From Candidatus Colinaster equi (GTDB lineage: Bacteria; Bacillota; Clostridia; Lachnospirales; Lachnospiraceae), in contig JAGHVF010000020.1 in assembly GCA_018064425.1 (NCBI GenBank), positions 59,611 through 123,610 of the forward strand: DNA of 64,000 bases, in the 5' to 3' direction. The position numbers and the translations under genes were made by a program. The notes under the pieces are model-generated. The model saw only the letters and a program-made list of their open reading frames with translations, did no database searches and was not told the DNA's origin. Positions within the stretch are counted from its first letter, which is position 1; every line of letters begins with the position of its first letter. This document shows, piece by piece, positions 20,062 to 28,880 of the stretch.

Positions 20062-21789
20062 CTATTGTATAGTAACGAAGCCGTCACTAATATCATTACC
20101 TCGTAAGGCAAAATCATTATATTGCTCCGGGGTCGCCGGGAATTTGTAATACCCTATCTGACCCGAGTCATTTGCCACGTATATTGTAGCACCATCTACT
20201 TCATATGTGAACGCATCGCCATCTATATAATCCATTTGCTTGACAAAATACGCAATATTGGCACCTGAGGCAATATTTAATACCACCGCCTTGCACTTAA
20301 TCACACAAGTTATCGTCGCTATAACAACAAATACAGCCGTCCTAATCAGGCGTGGCAGCTTCTCAATAATATATCCAAGCGTCAGCAACGGTAGAATAAT
20401 AAGATATGCATACCCATATCTGACAAGCGGTGCACTTTGCCACCAGAATATTGTGCCAACGGCAATCACACCAAATATCATCGCAAAATCACAGGTTGCA
20501 TCGAAGTCTTTCAAACTGACACTAATGTCAGTTGCAGTTCTCCTTTTCATTATAAAGGTCGTCGCAATCTGATATACAATCAGGATTACTCCTACCATGA
20601 GCATACACAGCCCGCCAACGACAAGCAGTCTGTCCACACGCCCCAATGCAAGAAACCAATCTGATATCCAGTTGGTAGATGTAACATCCTTCCACCTTGA
20701 TGCATCCGTTATTCCTCTTCCCCACATACCTATTTCACGGGCGTCATATTGTGCCGTACCCTTCGGCACCTGCCAGTCCGGATGACCGAGTGAAAGAATC
20801 GTCGACGGATATAACAACCATCCCGATATAATATGATTACGAACAAAATACGGAAGTGCTATCACAAAGCCGGATATCAGATAGCCCCATATTTTCTTCC
20901 ATTCTTTTGATTTGATCAGTCGCACGGCAGGCTTTATAGCCAAAAGCACAAGTAAACCGATGCTAAGTTTTATTGTTATTGCATATACGATGAGCAAACA
21001 CAATGCCGCATAACAATCAGTATTTCTCTCTTTCCTGTCATTCTCAAGCCACAGAATAACAATGTCAAAAATAAGCAGCTGTGCGAAATAGTCGGATGCC
21101 GGAGAGGTCATCTCTCCAAAAATCGTACACAGATAGAAAAACAATCCGACTCTCACATAATCAGCCATCGATGCTCCAAATGATATACGTCCCGTCTCAT
21201 CCCTATGAAAACAAAAGCGCAAATCGGTAAGCAGCATGCATGAGCACATTGCAAAATAGCCGGCGGCTGTATGCAAGCTCTGTCCAAACAGCCATTTCAT
21301 TCCATACAATGCATTCAGTGCAAATTCCGCGCTGTTATATCCGAATCGCAGCTGCAGATTGGCAAGTCCCGGCACGACACCATACTCTTCAATCCATCTG
21401 ATAGCCTGCGCATGATACAGATTGGTATCATAATGCATATATCCTCCGGATGTACCGTAAGCCATTAGCAATATAATAAGCGCATAAGCTATTATCAACC
21501 CAACGCAGGAAAAGCTTTGTCGTATCTTTTCTATCATCGATTTGCCGCAAAGTGCTATCCCTATTACGGTTATTAGTGCAACCGGTGCAAACGCAATCGC
21601 TTTTACCCCTGAAAACAGACTGAATATCTCAGCCCATACATTAATAGCGGCAACTCCAATTAATGACACAACCGTCATTCTCATGTCGCAATCAAATCTC
21701 ATTATTTTTTCAAAGCATCTCTTTATCAGGGAACCTGTCGAATATGAAGTTACAAAAATAATTAGAAAACTTAAAAGTACCTGAATCAT
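20062..21789 (-). CDS. Large polytopic membrane protein of unknown function (polysaccharide-associated)
   Basis: Internal ATG at 21789 (MIQVLLSFLIIFVTSYSTGSL) begins the hydrophobic region; GGYMHYDTNLYHAQAIRWIEEYG in the first third. Confidence 0.6.
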   Translation of the reverse strand: MIQVLLSFLIIFVTSYSTGSLIKRCFEKIMRFDCDMRMTVVSLIGVAAINVWAEIFSLFSGVKAIAFAPVALITVIGIALCGKSMIEKIRQSFSCVGLIIAYALIILLMAYGTSGGYMHYDTNLYHAQAIRWIEEYGVVPGLANLQLRFGYNSAEFALNALYGMKWLFGQSLHTAAGYFAMCSCMLLTDLRFCFHRDETGRISFGASMADYVRVGLFFYLCTIFGEMTSPASDYFAQLLIFDIVILWLENDRKERNTDCYAALCLLIVYAITIKLSIGLLVLLAIKPAVRLIKSKEWKKIWGYLISGFVIALPYFVRNHIISGWLLYPSTILSLGHPDWQVPKGTAQYDAREIGMWGRGITDASRWKDVTSTNWISDWFLALGRVDRLLVVGGLCMLMVGVILIVYQIATTFIMKRRTATDISVSLKDFDATCDFAMIFGVIAVGTIFWWQSAPLVRYGYAYLIILPLLTLGYIIEKLPRLIRTAVFVVIATITCVIKCKAVVLNIASGANIAYFVKQMDYIDGDAFTYEVDGATIYVANDSGQIGYYKFPATPEQYNDFALRGNDISDGFVTIQ

Positions 21790-21928
21790 AGGCACATTAT
21801 AACATATAGAGCAGTCTTGGGACATTCTATATGTCGAAATCTTGTCATCGGAAAGCCCAAAAGAGCAATGACAAGCGCGGAAAATAAGCAACAATGAACA
21901 AAATATGATAGAATGGATTTGCTATGAA

Positions 21929-21957
21929 TTGTTACAAACGTATAGCCTGGATAATTT
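21929..21957 (+). promoter_or_regulatory. Candidate sigma-A promoter for the plus-strand GT4
   Basis: TTGTTA - 17 nt - TAATTT, about 20 nt upstream of the start at 21978. Confidence 0.4.
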
Positions 21958-21977
21958 GTTAATGGAAAAGGAAAGTA

Positions 21978-23150
21978 ATGAATATTTTATTAATATCACC
22001 GACTCTTAAACAGGGCGGTTTTCAAAGAATATGTGTGTCGACGGCGAGACTTCTTGATGGGGAGTGCCATGTTACCATCGCAACCTTCAATATGGATGAT
22101 GTGGCATATGATATAGAAGGTCTTGATGTTGTTAATCTTAATCTTCCGGCAGTTCCGGGACCGATGGGTAAGGTTATTAATATATTGAAAAGGCGTAAGT
22201 CACTTAATCGCTTGATAAACGATAGAAGAATTGATGTAGTGTACAGCTTTGGAACAACTGCCAATAAGGCGGCATGTATTATTACATCGAGAGTACGCAA
22301 ATTGATGGCTTGCCATTCATTTGAGGAACTCAAAAATGTACCGTACATGAGAGCAATGGGAAGATGTGCGGATGTGATATTCTGCTGTGCAAAAGCTATG
22401 ACGGAATATGTGCATGACAGATATGGATTGACGCAAGTGAAGACTTTGTGGAATCCTTGTGATATTGACGCTATACAAGATGCGTCACGCGATAAGAATG
22501 TTGATGTTAGTGATGTCTTCTCGGATAGCGAGCAGAGAATTATGTTAACCATGGGCCGAGAAGATGATGTTAAAGGCTATTGGCATATGCTCAAGATATT
22601 TAGAGCTGTCCATGAGATATTTCCGAACACGAAGCTTGCAATACTGGGTTCGGGTAATTTTGAAGAGTATAAGACACTGGCAGGGAATCTTGATATTGAG
22701 AAAAATGTTATTTTTACAGGAAACAGATTGAATCCGTTTCCTTATCTTGCACGTGCAGACATATTTCTGATGACATCGGTAAGTGAAGGATTGCCCAATG
22801 TTTTGGTAGAGGCATTGGCACTATCTGTGCCCATTGTATCTGTTAATTGTCCAACCGGACCGGCTGAAATTCTGCATTATAAGATGGCAGAAGTTGATAC
22901 ATCGAATGGTGCATTTTATGCGGATAACGGCATATTAACACCACCGATCGACAGCATTAAGGATATGTCATATGTGATTGAAAAAGACGGACATATCTTA
23001 TTGGATGAATCCGAAAGACTGATGGCAGATGCAATAATCAATCTATTATCGGATGATGAACTAAGACAAAAATATATTGATAAAGCAGCTAAGAGAGCTT
23101 CTGATTTCTCTGCAAAAGCTTATATAAACAATTTGGAGCAGTTCATCTGA
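21978..23150 (+). CDS. Glycosyltransferase family 4
   Basis: MNILLISPTLKQGGFQRICVSTARLL ... LMTSVSEGLPNVLVEALALSVPIVSVNCPTGPAEIL. Confidence 0.9.
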   Translation: MNILLISPTLKQGGFQRICVSTARLLDGECHVTIATFNMDDVAYDIEGLDVVNLNLPAVPGPMGKVINILKRRKSLNRLINDRRIDVVYSFGTTANKAACIITSRVRKLMACHSFEELKNVPYMRAMGRCADVIFCCAKAMTEYVHDRYGLTQVKTLWNPCDIDAIQDASRDKNVDVSDVFSDSEQRIMLTMGREDDVKGYWHMLKIFRAVHEIFPNTKLAILGSGNFEEYKTLAGNLDIEKNVIFTGNRLNPFPYLARADIFLMTSVSEGLPNVLVEALALSVPIVSVNCPTGPAEILHYKMAEVDTSNGAFYADNGILTPPIDSIKDMSYVIEKDGHILLDESERLMADAIINLLSDDELRQKYIDKAAKRASDFSAKAYINNLEQFI

Positions 23151-23187
23151 AAATACTGAGACGGTGGTGTTAAAGTAAGCTACATAA

Positions 23188-23751
23188 TTACTTCCTATAT
23201 CCGCATTTTGGACATACTCCGTTGTCATCAAGTGCTATTCCGCAAAGAGGACATCTGTCTTTTGTGGTTGTTACTTCATATTCCTGCGAAGCGGCATTTG
23301 CTCCGCTTGTAAAAGTGATTTTAGCTATGTTTAACTTGTCTTTTAGCAATTCATATGCCATCTTAATCATTCCCTCTACGGTCATGGTTTCTTTGGTTAC
23401 AACCAGACGGCATTCGGGATATGCTCTGGCGAGTTCTGTATTAAAGGCTTCTCCCTTCATAGTGTTTTGCGGATGACCGTTTTTAATTCCTTGCTTTTCA
23501 TAAACCTCAATAATAGCCGGTAGCAGCGGATCATCCTCACGAAGAATAAGGGCATGATCAAAATTCTGTAATATCTCCCAAGCAACCTTTTTAATTTCAT
23601 TGCACGGAAATACCATATTTACGCCTTGATTAATTGTATCTTCAACTTCTATTGTAAATGTTCCGGTATGACCGTGAAGATACTGTGCCTCGCCTTTAAA
23701 TCCATAAAAGCGGTGTGCATATTGAATACACAATGTAGTAATACTTCTCAT
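23188..23751 (-). CDS. 6-pyruvoyl-tetrahydropterin synthase/QueD-like protein with C-terminal zinc ribbon
   Basis: MRSITTLCIQYAHRFYGFKGEAQYLHGHTGTFTIEVE; C-terminal CPLCGIALDDNGVCPKCGYRK; start at 23751 preceded by GGAGGTAAGTATT. Confidence 0.8.
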   Translation of the reverse strand: MRSITTLCIQYAHRFYGFKGEAQYLHGHTGTFTIEVEDTINQGVNMVFPCNEIKKVAWEILQNFDHALILREDDPLLPAIIEVYEKQGIKNGHPQNTMKGEAFNTELARAYPECRLVVTKETMTVEGMIKMAYELLKDKLNIAKITFTSGANAASQEYEVTTTKDRCPLCGIALDDNGVCPKCGYRK

Positions 23752-23971
23752 AATACTTACCTCCTTATCGATGGTAGTGAATACCTTTGTAAGTATCATG
23801 ACCCACGCTGCATCATTTTCCAATATGCCATGGCATGATTTTTGCATTTATTGCGAGGCAAATTGTACGAGCTATCGTCCCAATTATATATAAAGTCACA
23901 TCTCCAATCCTAGCTTCTTGGCATGCGAAACTCATCGAACTGACTTCCTTTTTTCATATAGCGATGTTTTC

Positions 23972-24000
23972 TTGAAAAAAAGGCAAAATCTGTGTATACT
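23972..24000 (+). promoter_or_regulatory. Candidate sigma-A promoter upstream of gmd
   Basis: TTGAAA (23972-23977), 17-nt spacer, TATACT (23995-24000); GGAGG ribosome-binding site before ATG 24042. Confidence 0.7.
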
Positions 24001-24041
24001 ACTTATGTTCATTGTAGATAGCAATACATTTTGGAGGTTTT

Positions 24042-25109
24042 ATGAATAATATAGCATTAATCACAGGTGTAACCGGCCAGGACGGTTCATACTTGGCAGA
24101 GTTTCTTTTGGAAAAAGGATATGAAGTTCACGGTCTTATCAGAAGACACAGCGTTCAGAATACAGAGAGAATCGACCATTTAATTGCAAGCTCATATTAC
24201 AATGTTAAATTCTTCCTGCATTATGCAGATACAACAGATTCATCAGGTCTTGCAAGACTTGTTTCAGAGATTAAACCGACCGAGGTATACAATCTCGCAG
24301 CACAGTCTCATGTAGGTATCTCATTTGAAGTTCCTGAGTATACAGCAGAAGCAACAGGTGTTTCTACACTCAAATTGCTTGAAGCAATCAGAATGTTTGG
24401 CGGAAGCTCATGCAGATATTATCAGGCATCTACATCCGAATTGTTTGGTGGAATTCCGGAGACAGCTCCTCAGAGTGAGAAGACTCCTTTCTATCCAAAA
24501 AGTCCATACGGTGCAGCAAAGCTTTACTCATATTGGATTACAGTAAATTATCGTGAATCATATAATATGTTTGCATGTAACGGTATCTTGTTTAATCATG
24601 AATCACCAAGACGTGGAGAGAACTTCGTTACACGTAAGATTACACTTGCCATTGCAAATATTCTTGCCGGTAAGCAGGAGAAGCTTTCACTTGGTAATAT
24701 GAATGCTAAGCGTGACTGGGGATTTGCAGGTGACTATGTCAAAGGTATGTGGCTTATTCTTCAGCAGGATAAACCTGATGATTTTGTACTTGCAACTAAC
24801 GAGACTCACACAGTTCGTGAGTTTGTTGAAGCCGCTTTTGCAGAGTGTGGCATCAATATTCGCTGGGAAGGCGAAGGCGTTAACGAGAAGGGTATCGATT
24901 GTGCAACAGGTCGCGTTCTCGTAGATGTTAATCCTGAGTTCTACAGACCTGCAGAGGTTGAATTCCTTTGGGGTGACTGCACCAAGGCAGAGAAGACTCT
25001 CGGTTGGAAGAGAGATACAGACTTCAAGGGTCTTGTATCAATGATGATGAATTCAGATCTCAAGGCAATTGCCGGAATGGATTGCAACGAATATAAAGCT
25101 GCTCATTAA
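24042..25109 (+). CDS. gmd: GDP-mannose 4,6-dehydratase
   Basis: [33 protein letters not shown] ... [23 protein letters not shown]. Confidence 0.97.
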   Translation: MNNIALITGVTGQDGSYLAEFLLEKGYEVHGLIRRHSVQNTERIDHLIASSYYNVKFFLHYADTTDSSGLARLVSEIKPTEVYNLAAQSHVGISFEVPEYTAEATGVSTLKLLEAIRMFGGSSCRYYQASTSELFGGIPETAPQSEKTPFYPKSPYGAAKLYSYWITVNYRESYNMFACNGILFNHESPRRGENFVTRKITLAIANILAGKQEKLSLGNMNAKRDWGFAGDYVKGMWLILQQDKPDDFVLATNETHTVREFVEAAFAECGINIRWEGEGVNEKGIDCATGRVLVDVNPEFYRPAEVEFLWGDCTKAEKTLGWKRDTDFKGLVSMMMNSDLKAIAGMDCNEYKAAH

Positions 25110-25126
25110 AACAGCAAAATAACAAA

Positions 25127-25198
25127 AGACTCAATTAATATACCGACCTCCAAAAGTTAGGAAATCTAGCACTTGAAGGTCGGTACTTTTTTGAGTCT
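25127..25198. terminator. Bidirectional intrinsic terminator between convergent genes
   Basis: Nested inverted repeats: AGACTCAA (25127-25134)/TTGAGTCT (25191-25198) and TACCGACCT (25141-25149)/AGGTCGGTA (25177-25185) followed by CTTTTTT. Confidence 0.75.
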
Positions 25199-25202
25199 CT
25201 TT

Positions 25203-26336
25203 TTATTCTACATATAATTCCAATGTTTTGTCAGTAACATCGTCCCAATTGTATCTGTTGCAAATATATTCGCTTGCCTCAGATTTGTATTTGGCCACAA
25301 GCGCCGCATCATTACATGCTTTTGCAAGCTTGTCCGCCAAATCGGAAATATTGCTATGGCAAAATACCATTGCCTTATCGGATACCACACTTGTACATTC
25401 GGGAATGTCGGATACCAAACATGCATTTCCATAGCTCATTGCTTCCAAAAGGCTAAGCGGCATGCCCTCCAAATCGCTTGGCAGACAATACAAATATGCG
25501 TTACTATACAATTCTTCAAGAAGTCGTCCTTCTACAAATCCTGTAAAAATCACCTTGTCTGAGTTCTTCTGTAACTCATCCGCATACTCACTTGTATCGG
25601 AAGCTCCGCCGGCAATAACCAGCTTCTTATCCGTATCAATTTGTTTATATGCGTCAATCAGATAGTGAATACCCTTTTCCGGAACAATTCTTCCAAGATA
25701 AAGAATATATGAATCCTTTTTCAGATTCCATTTCTCCTCAATCATTTGTGCATTGACATTCACAGGTTTATTAACGCCGTTCGGAATCAGTATCGTCTCA
25801 CGTCCATAGGTTGACATAAAATAGTCCTGTGCACTCTTGCTAAGAACAATTATCTCATCTGCATACTTTACCGCTGCTCTTTCCCCCTGCATAATGTACC
25901 AAGATGCGAATCTGCCCCATTTTGCACGTTTATGATCAAGCCCGTGTATAGTAACAATTACTCGTTTGCCCAAAAGATGAGGCAAGCCACACAGTATGCA
26001 CGGTCCTTCCGCATGAAAATGTACAACATCATATCTGCTAAATGCACATGCCACTGCGCCGAACACAGAAGACGTTACCGCTGCAATGCCCTTAACATCT
26101 ATCGTCAGAGCTTTTTTTATTCGCACTCCCTTATATTCATGCACGCTCTTCTTATCAAATGTAGCACCACTTACATGATGGCCGCCGCGATTGTAACATG
26201 TAACATTATGGCCCTTTTCTACCATACGAGTCGCCAACTCTTCAACAACTATTTCTATTCCGCCTTCTCTCGACGGAATTCTTTTATGTCCGAGCATCGC
26301 AATATTCAATTGTCGTGTCTTTGGCTTATTTTCCAT
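25203..26336 (-). CDS. Glycosyltransferase family 4 (rhamnosyltransferase-like N-terminus)
   Basis: IAMLGHKRIPSREGGIEIVVEELATRMVEKGHNVTCYNRGG ... CLPSDLEGMPLSLLEAMSYGNACLVSD. Confidence 0.88.
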   Translation of the reverse strand: MENKPKTRQLNIAMLGHKRIPSREGGIEIVVEELATRMVEKGHNVTCYNRGGHHVSGATFDKKSVHEYKGVRIKKALTIDVKGIAAVTSSVFGAVACAFSRYDVVHFHAEGPCILCGLPHLLGKRVIVTIHGLDHKRAKWGRFASWYIMQGERAAVKYADEIIVLSKSAQDYFMSTYGRETILIPNGVNKPVNVNAQMIEEKWNLKKDSYILYLGRIVPEKGIHYLIDAYKQIDTDKKLVIAGGASDTSEYADELQKNSDKVIFTGFVEGRLLEELYSNAYLYCLPSDLEGMPLSLLEAMSYGNACLVSDIPECTSVVSDKAMVFCHSNISDLADKLAKACNDAALVAKYKSEASEYICNRYNWDDVTDKTLELYVE

Positions 26337-26350
26337 AACTACCTCTGTTA

Positions 26351-27937
26351 TTATTTCACTTCATAAACATCGGCAAATTTGAGTTCTCTCACTTTTGTGG
26401 CTTCCGTCACATTGGGATTAGTATCAATAATTTTATCAAGCATTTTATCCGCTTCTTCGGATCGTACAGAGTAAATATATAACGGTTTATCAGCTATGAC
26501 ACTTGTGTCATTAATCTCATCCGAATTGTTCATGTCTATAAAGAATATCCTATCATATTCCATTAATTCATGCGCATCATCCCATATTTTCCAATACGAT
26601 GGATAGTCATATATGTATACGACGGTGCTGTCATGTCTTGACGCTGCCCACTCATACGAATCCTTATCTGTCTCATATAAAAACAACACCTTATTACCGC
26701 ACAGACCATCACACTGTAGTATTACTACAGCAAACCATATCATACATAAAACAATATTATAGAATTTTTGCATCTTTTCAGGAGCTAATATCTCTGCCAT
26801 TCTGCCGATCAGGACTACAAATAACAGTATTATTATTCCGTAAATCGGCATCTCGTAGCGCACAGCTTCTTCCGCATTTTGTAATGCAGTCTTTAGCACC
26901 ACGCCGAAATACCCTATTGCTGTCACAACTGCAAATGCGTAAGCGTTATTCCATTTTTTGCCGGACTTCTTTCCCTTATAGTACACGGCAATCAACAGCA
27001 GTACAAATACAAGCAATAACACATAAAATGATTTGCACAGCACATATTCATCCAAAAGTCCGACAAACAGTCCCGCTCTCTCTTTTATATTTCCCATATC
27101 TGCAAATGCGCCGATAGCCTCTGTTCCTCGATAGCCTCTGAAAATATGCGAAAGACATGATGGATATGTCACCACTCCCAGTATAAGCCCCATGCATACA
27201 CATCCGGCGTAGATAAACGACTGCTTACGCGTATTGCGCGACACAAACAGATAAATACACATATATGCTGCCATAAAGAAAAGAAATACAACATAATAGT
27301 AGTGTGTCATAAAACCAATATATGTACTGATAAATACAGGAATATAGAAATTCCATATGCCCAGGGTTGCACCGTTAAATCTCTTAATGTGAATATAGAA
27401 CGACCACATGCATATAAAAGTTAACATCATATACATTCTGATGAATGTAACACCGCTTATTATTGCCGGTGACAATCCGAACAATGCTATTGTAAAAAAG
27501 ACCGATAACTTGTTTCCTTTTGAGAAAACAAACGCTATCTGTGCTAAAAGAATCAATGTTCCCAATAGGAAAAACAAATTGACTGCCAATCCCTGCCATT
27601 TGGAAAATCTGCCGCTCGTCAATGAACATACCGTATGTAATACATAATAATAGAACGGCGGATGAACATCATAGGTTTGCATGGTTTTAACCATCTTATA
27701 GTCAAACGCGCGTCCGCTTGTCACATAGAATTCCTGCCTAATTGTATCTGTGTCTTTCCATTCGTTATCGGTAGGTGTTAAACCATCTGTTACATTAGAT
27801 GAGTAATAAGAATAATTCTCATCATAATGATAGCCCTGCTTTTTATTTCCAAAGAAAACAGCAACAGCCATTATTACGCATATCAGCACAAACATTAACA
27901 ATATGAATTTCTTATTTTCATTAATCGTTTTTCTCAT
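26351..27937 (-). CDS. Polytopic membrane protein, GT39/ArnT-like
   Basis: GYHYDENYSYYSSN and DVHPPFYYYVLHTVCSL near N-terminus, then many TM helices. Confidence 0.65.
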   Translation of the reverse strand: MRKTINENKKFILLMFVLICVIMAVAVFFGNKKQGYHYDENYSYYSSNVTDGLTPTDNEWKDTDTIRQEFYVTSGRAFDYKMVKTMQTYDVHPPFYYYVLHTVCSLTSGRFSKWQGLAVNLFFLLGTLILLAQIAFVFSKGNKLSVFFTIALFGLSPAIISGVTFIRMYMMLTFICMWSFYIHIKRFNGATLGIWNFYIPVFISTYIGFMTHYYYVVFLFFMAAYMCIYLFVSRNTRKQSFIYAGCVCMGLILGVVTYPSCLSHIFRGYRGTEAIGAFADMGNIKERAGLFVGLLDEYVLCKSFYVLLLVFVLLLIAVYYKGKKSGKKWNNAYAFAVVTAIGYFGVVLKTALQNAEEAVRYEMPIYGIIILLFVVLIGRMAEILAPEKMQKFYNIVLCMIWFAVVILQCDGLCGNKVLFLYETDKDSYEWAASRHDSTVVYIYDYPSYWKIWDDAHELMEYDRIFFIDMNNSDEINDTSVIADKPLYIYSVRSEEADKMLDKIIDTNPNVTEATKVRELKFADVYEVK

Positions 27938-27952
27938 ACAAACCTTCATCAA

Positions 27953-27982
27953 GAAAACGACAGTCGTGTCAACGGCTGTCGC
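27953..27982 (-). terminator. Intrinsic terminator downstream of rfbD
   Basis: On the minus strand CGACAG ... CTGTCG stem followed by TTTTCTT. Confidence 0.5.
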
Positions 27983-27998
27983 TTACGTCAAACATATC

Positions 27999-28847
27999 TT
28001 AATATCCAAGTTCTTTCATATATACTTTAATAGCATCGTGCCAATCTGCAAATGTATATGCACCGACCATTCTCAACATATAATTGTCAAGTACTGAATG
28101 AAGTGGTCTCGGAGCCGGAGCTGCATATTCTTCGGTTGTTGTTCTCACAACCTTTGTATTCACGTCGGCAAGCTTAAATATCTCTTCGGCAAAATCAGCC
28201 CAACAACAGCTTCCTTCGCAAGTTGCATGATATGTACCGTAATTATGCGTAAAAATCAAACTGTCAATTGCTTTAACCAACTCAACCGTAGATGTAGGTG
28301 TACCGAATTGATCACCGACTACCGTAACAGTATCATGTGTCTCTGATAATTTAAGCATTGTCTTAACGAAGTTCTTACCATCACCATACAACCATGCGGT
28401 ACGCATAATGAAATATTTATCCGTAAACTGCTTAACCATATCTTCAGCCTGTGCTTTGGTAATACCATATACAGACTGTGGATTGGTTGCATCACTCTCA
28501 ACATACACGCCTTCATTTGTTCCGTCAAAAACATAATCCGTTGAAATATGAACAAGCTTAGCATTTGTCTCTTTTGCAGCAATTGCAAGATTACGCGGAC
28601 CAAGAGTATTAACCTTAAAAGCAATATCTTTATTGGTCTCACAGGCATCTACAGCCGTATATGCAGCGCAATTAACAATGGCATACGGTTCGTTTTTTTT
28701 GCAAAAAGCAACAATCGCTTCAACATCCGTTATATCTAGCTCATCCACATCGGTGTTGATAAGTTCTATGTCTGCGTTGTCCTTATAGAATCTGTTAATC
28801 TCTCTTCCCAACTGTCCGTTACAGCCGGTCACAATAATCTTTTTCAT
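27999..28847 (-). CDS. rfbD: dTDP-4-dehydrorhamnose reductase
   Basis: KKIIVTGCNGQLGREINRFY ... NCAAYTAVDACETNKDIAFKVN ... HISTDYVFDGT ... MRTAWLYG. Confidence 0.93.
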   Translation of the reverse strand: MKKIIVTGCNGQLGREINRFYKDNADIELINTDVDELDITDVEAIVAFCKKNEPYAIVNCAAYTAVDACETNKDIAFKVNTLGPRNLAIAAKETNAKLVHISTDYVFDGTNEGVYVESDATNPQSVYGITKAQAEDMVKQFTDKYFIMRTAWLYGDGKNFVKTMLKLSETHDTVTVVGDQFGTPTSTVELVKAIDSLIFTHNYGTYHATCEGSCCWADFAEEIFKLADVNTKVVRTTTEEYAAPAPRPLHSVLDNYMLRMVGAYTFADWHDAIKVYMKELGY

Positions 28848-28880
28848 ATTGATAGCTCCTTGATTATTTGTAATACAATA

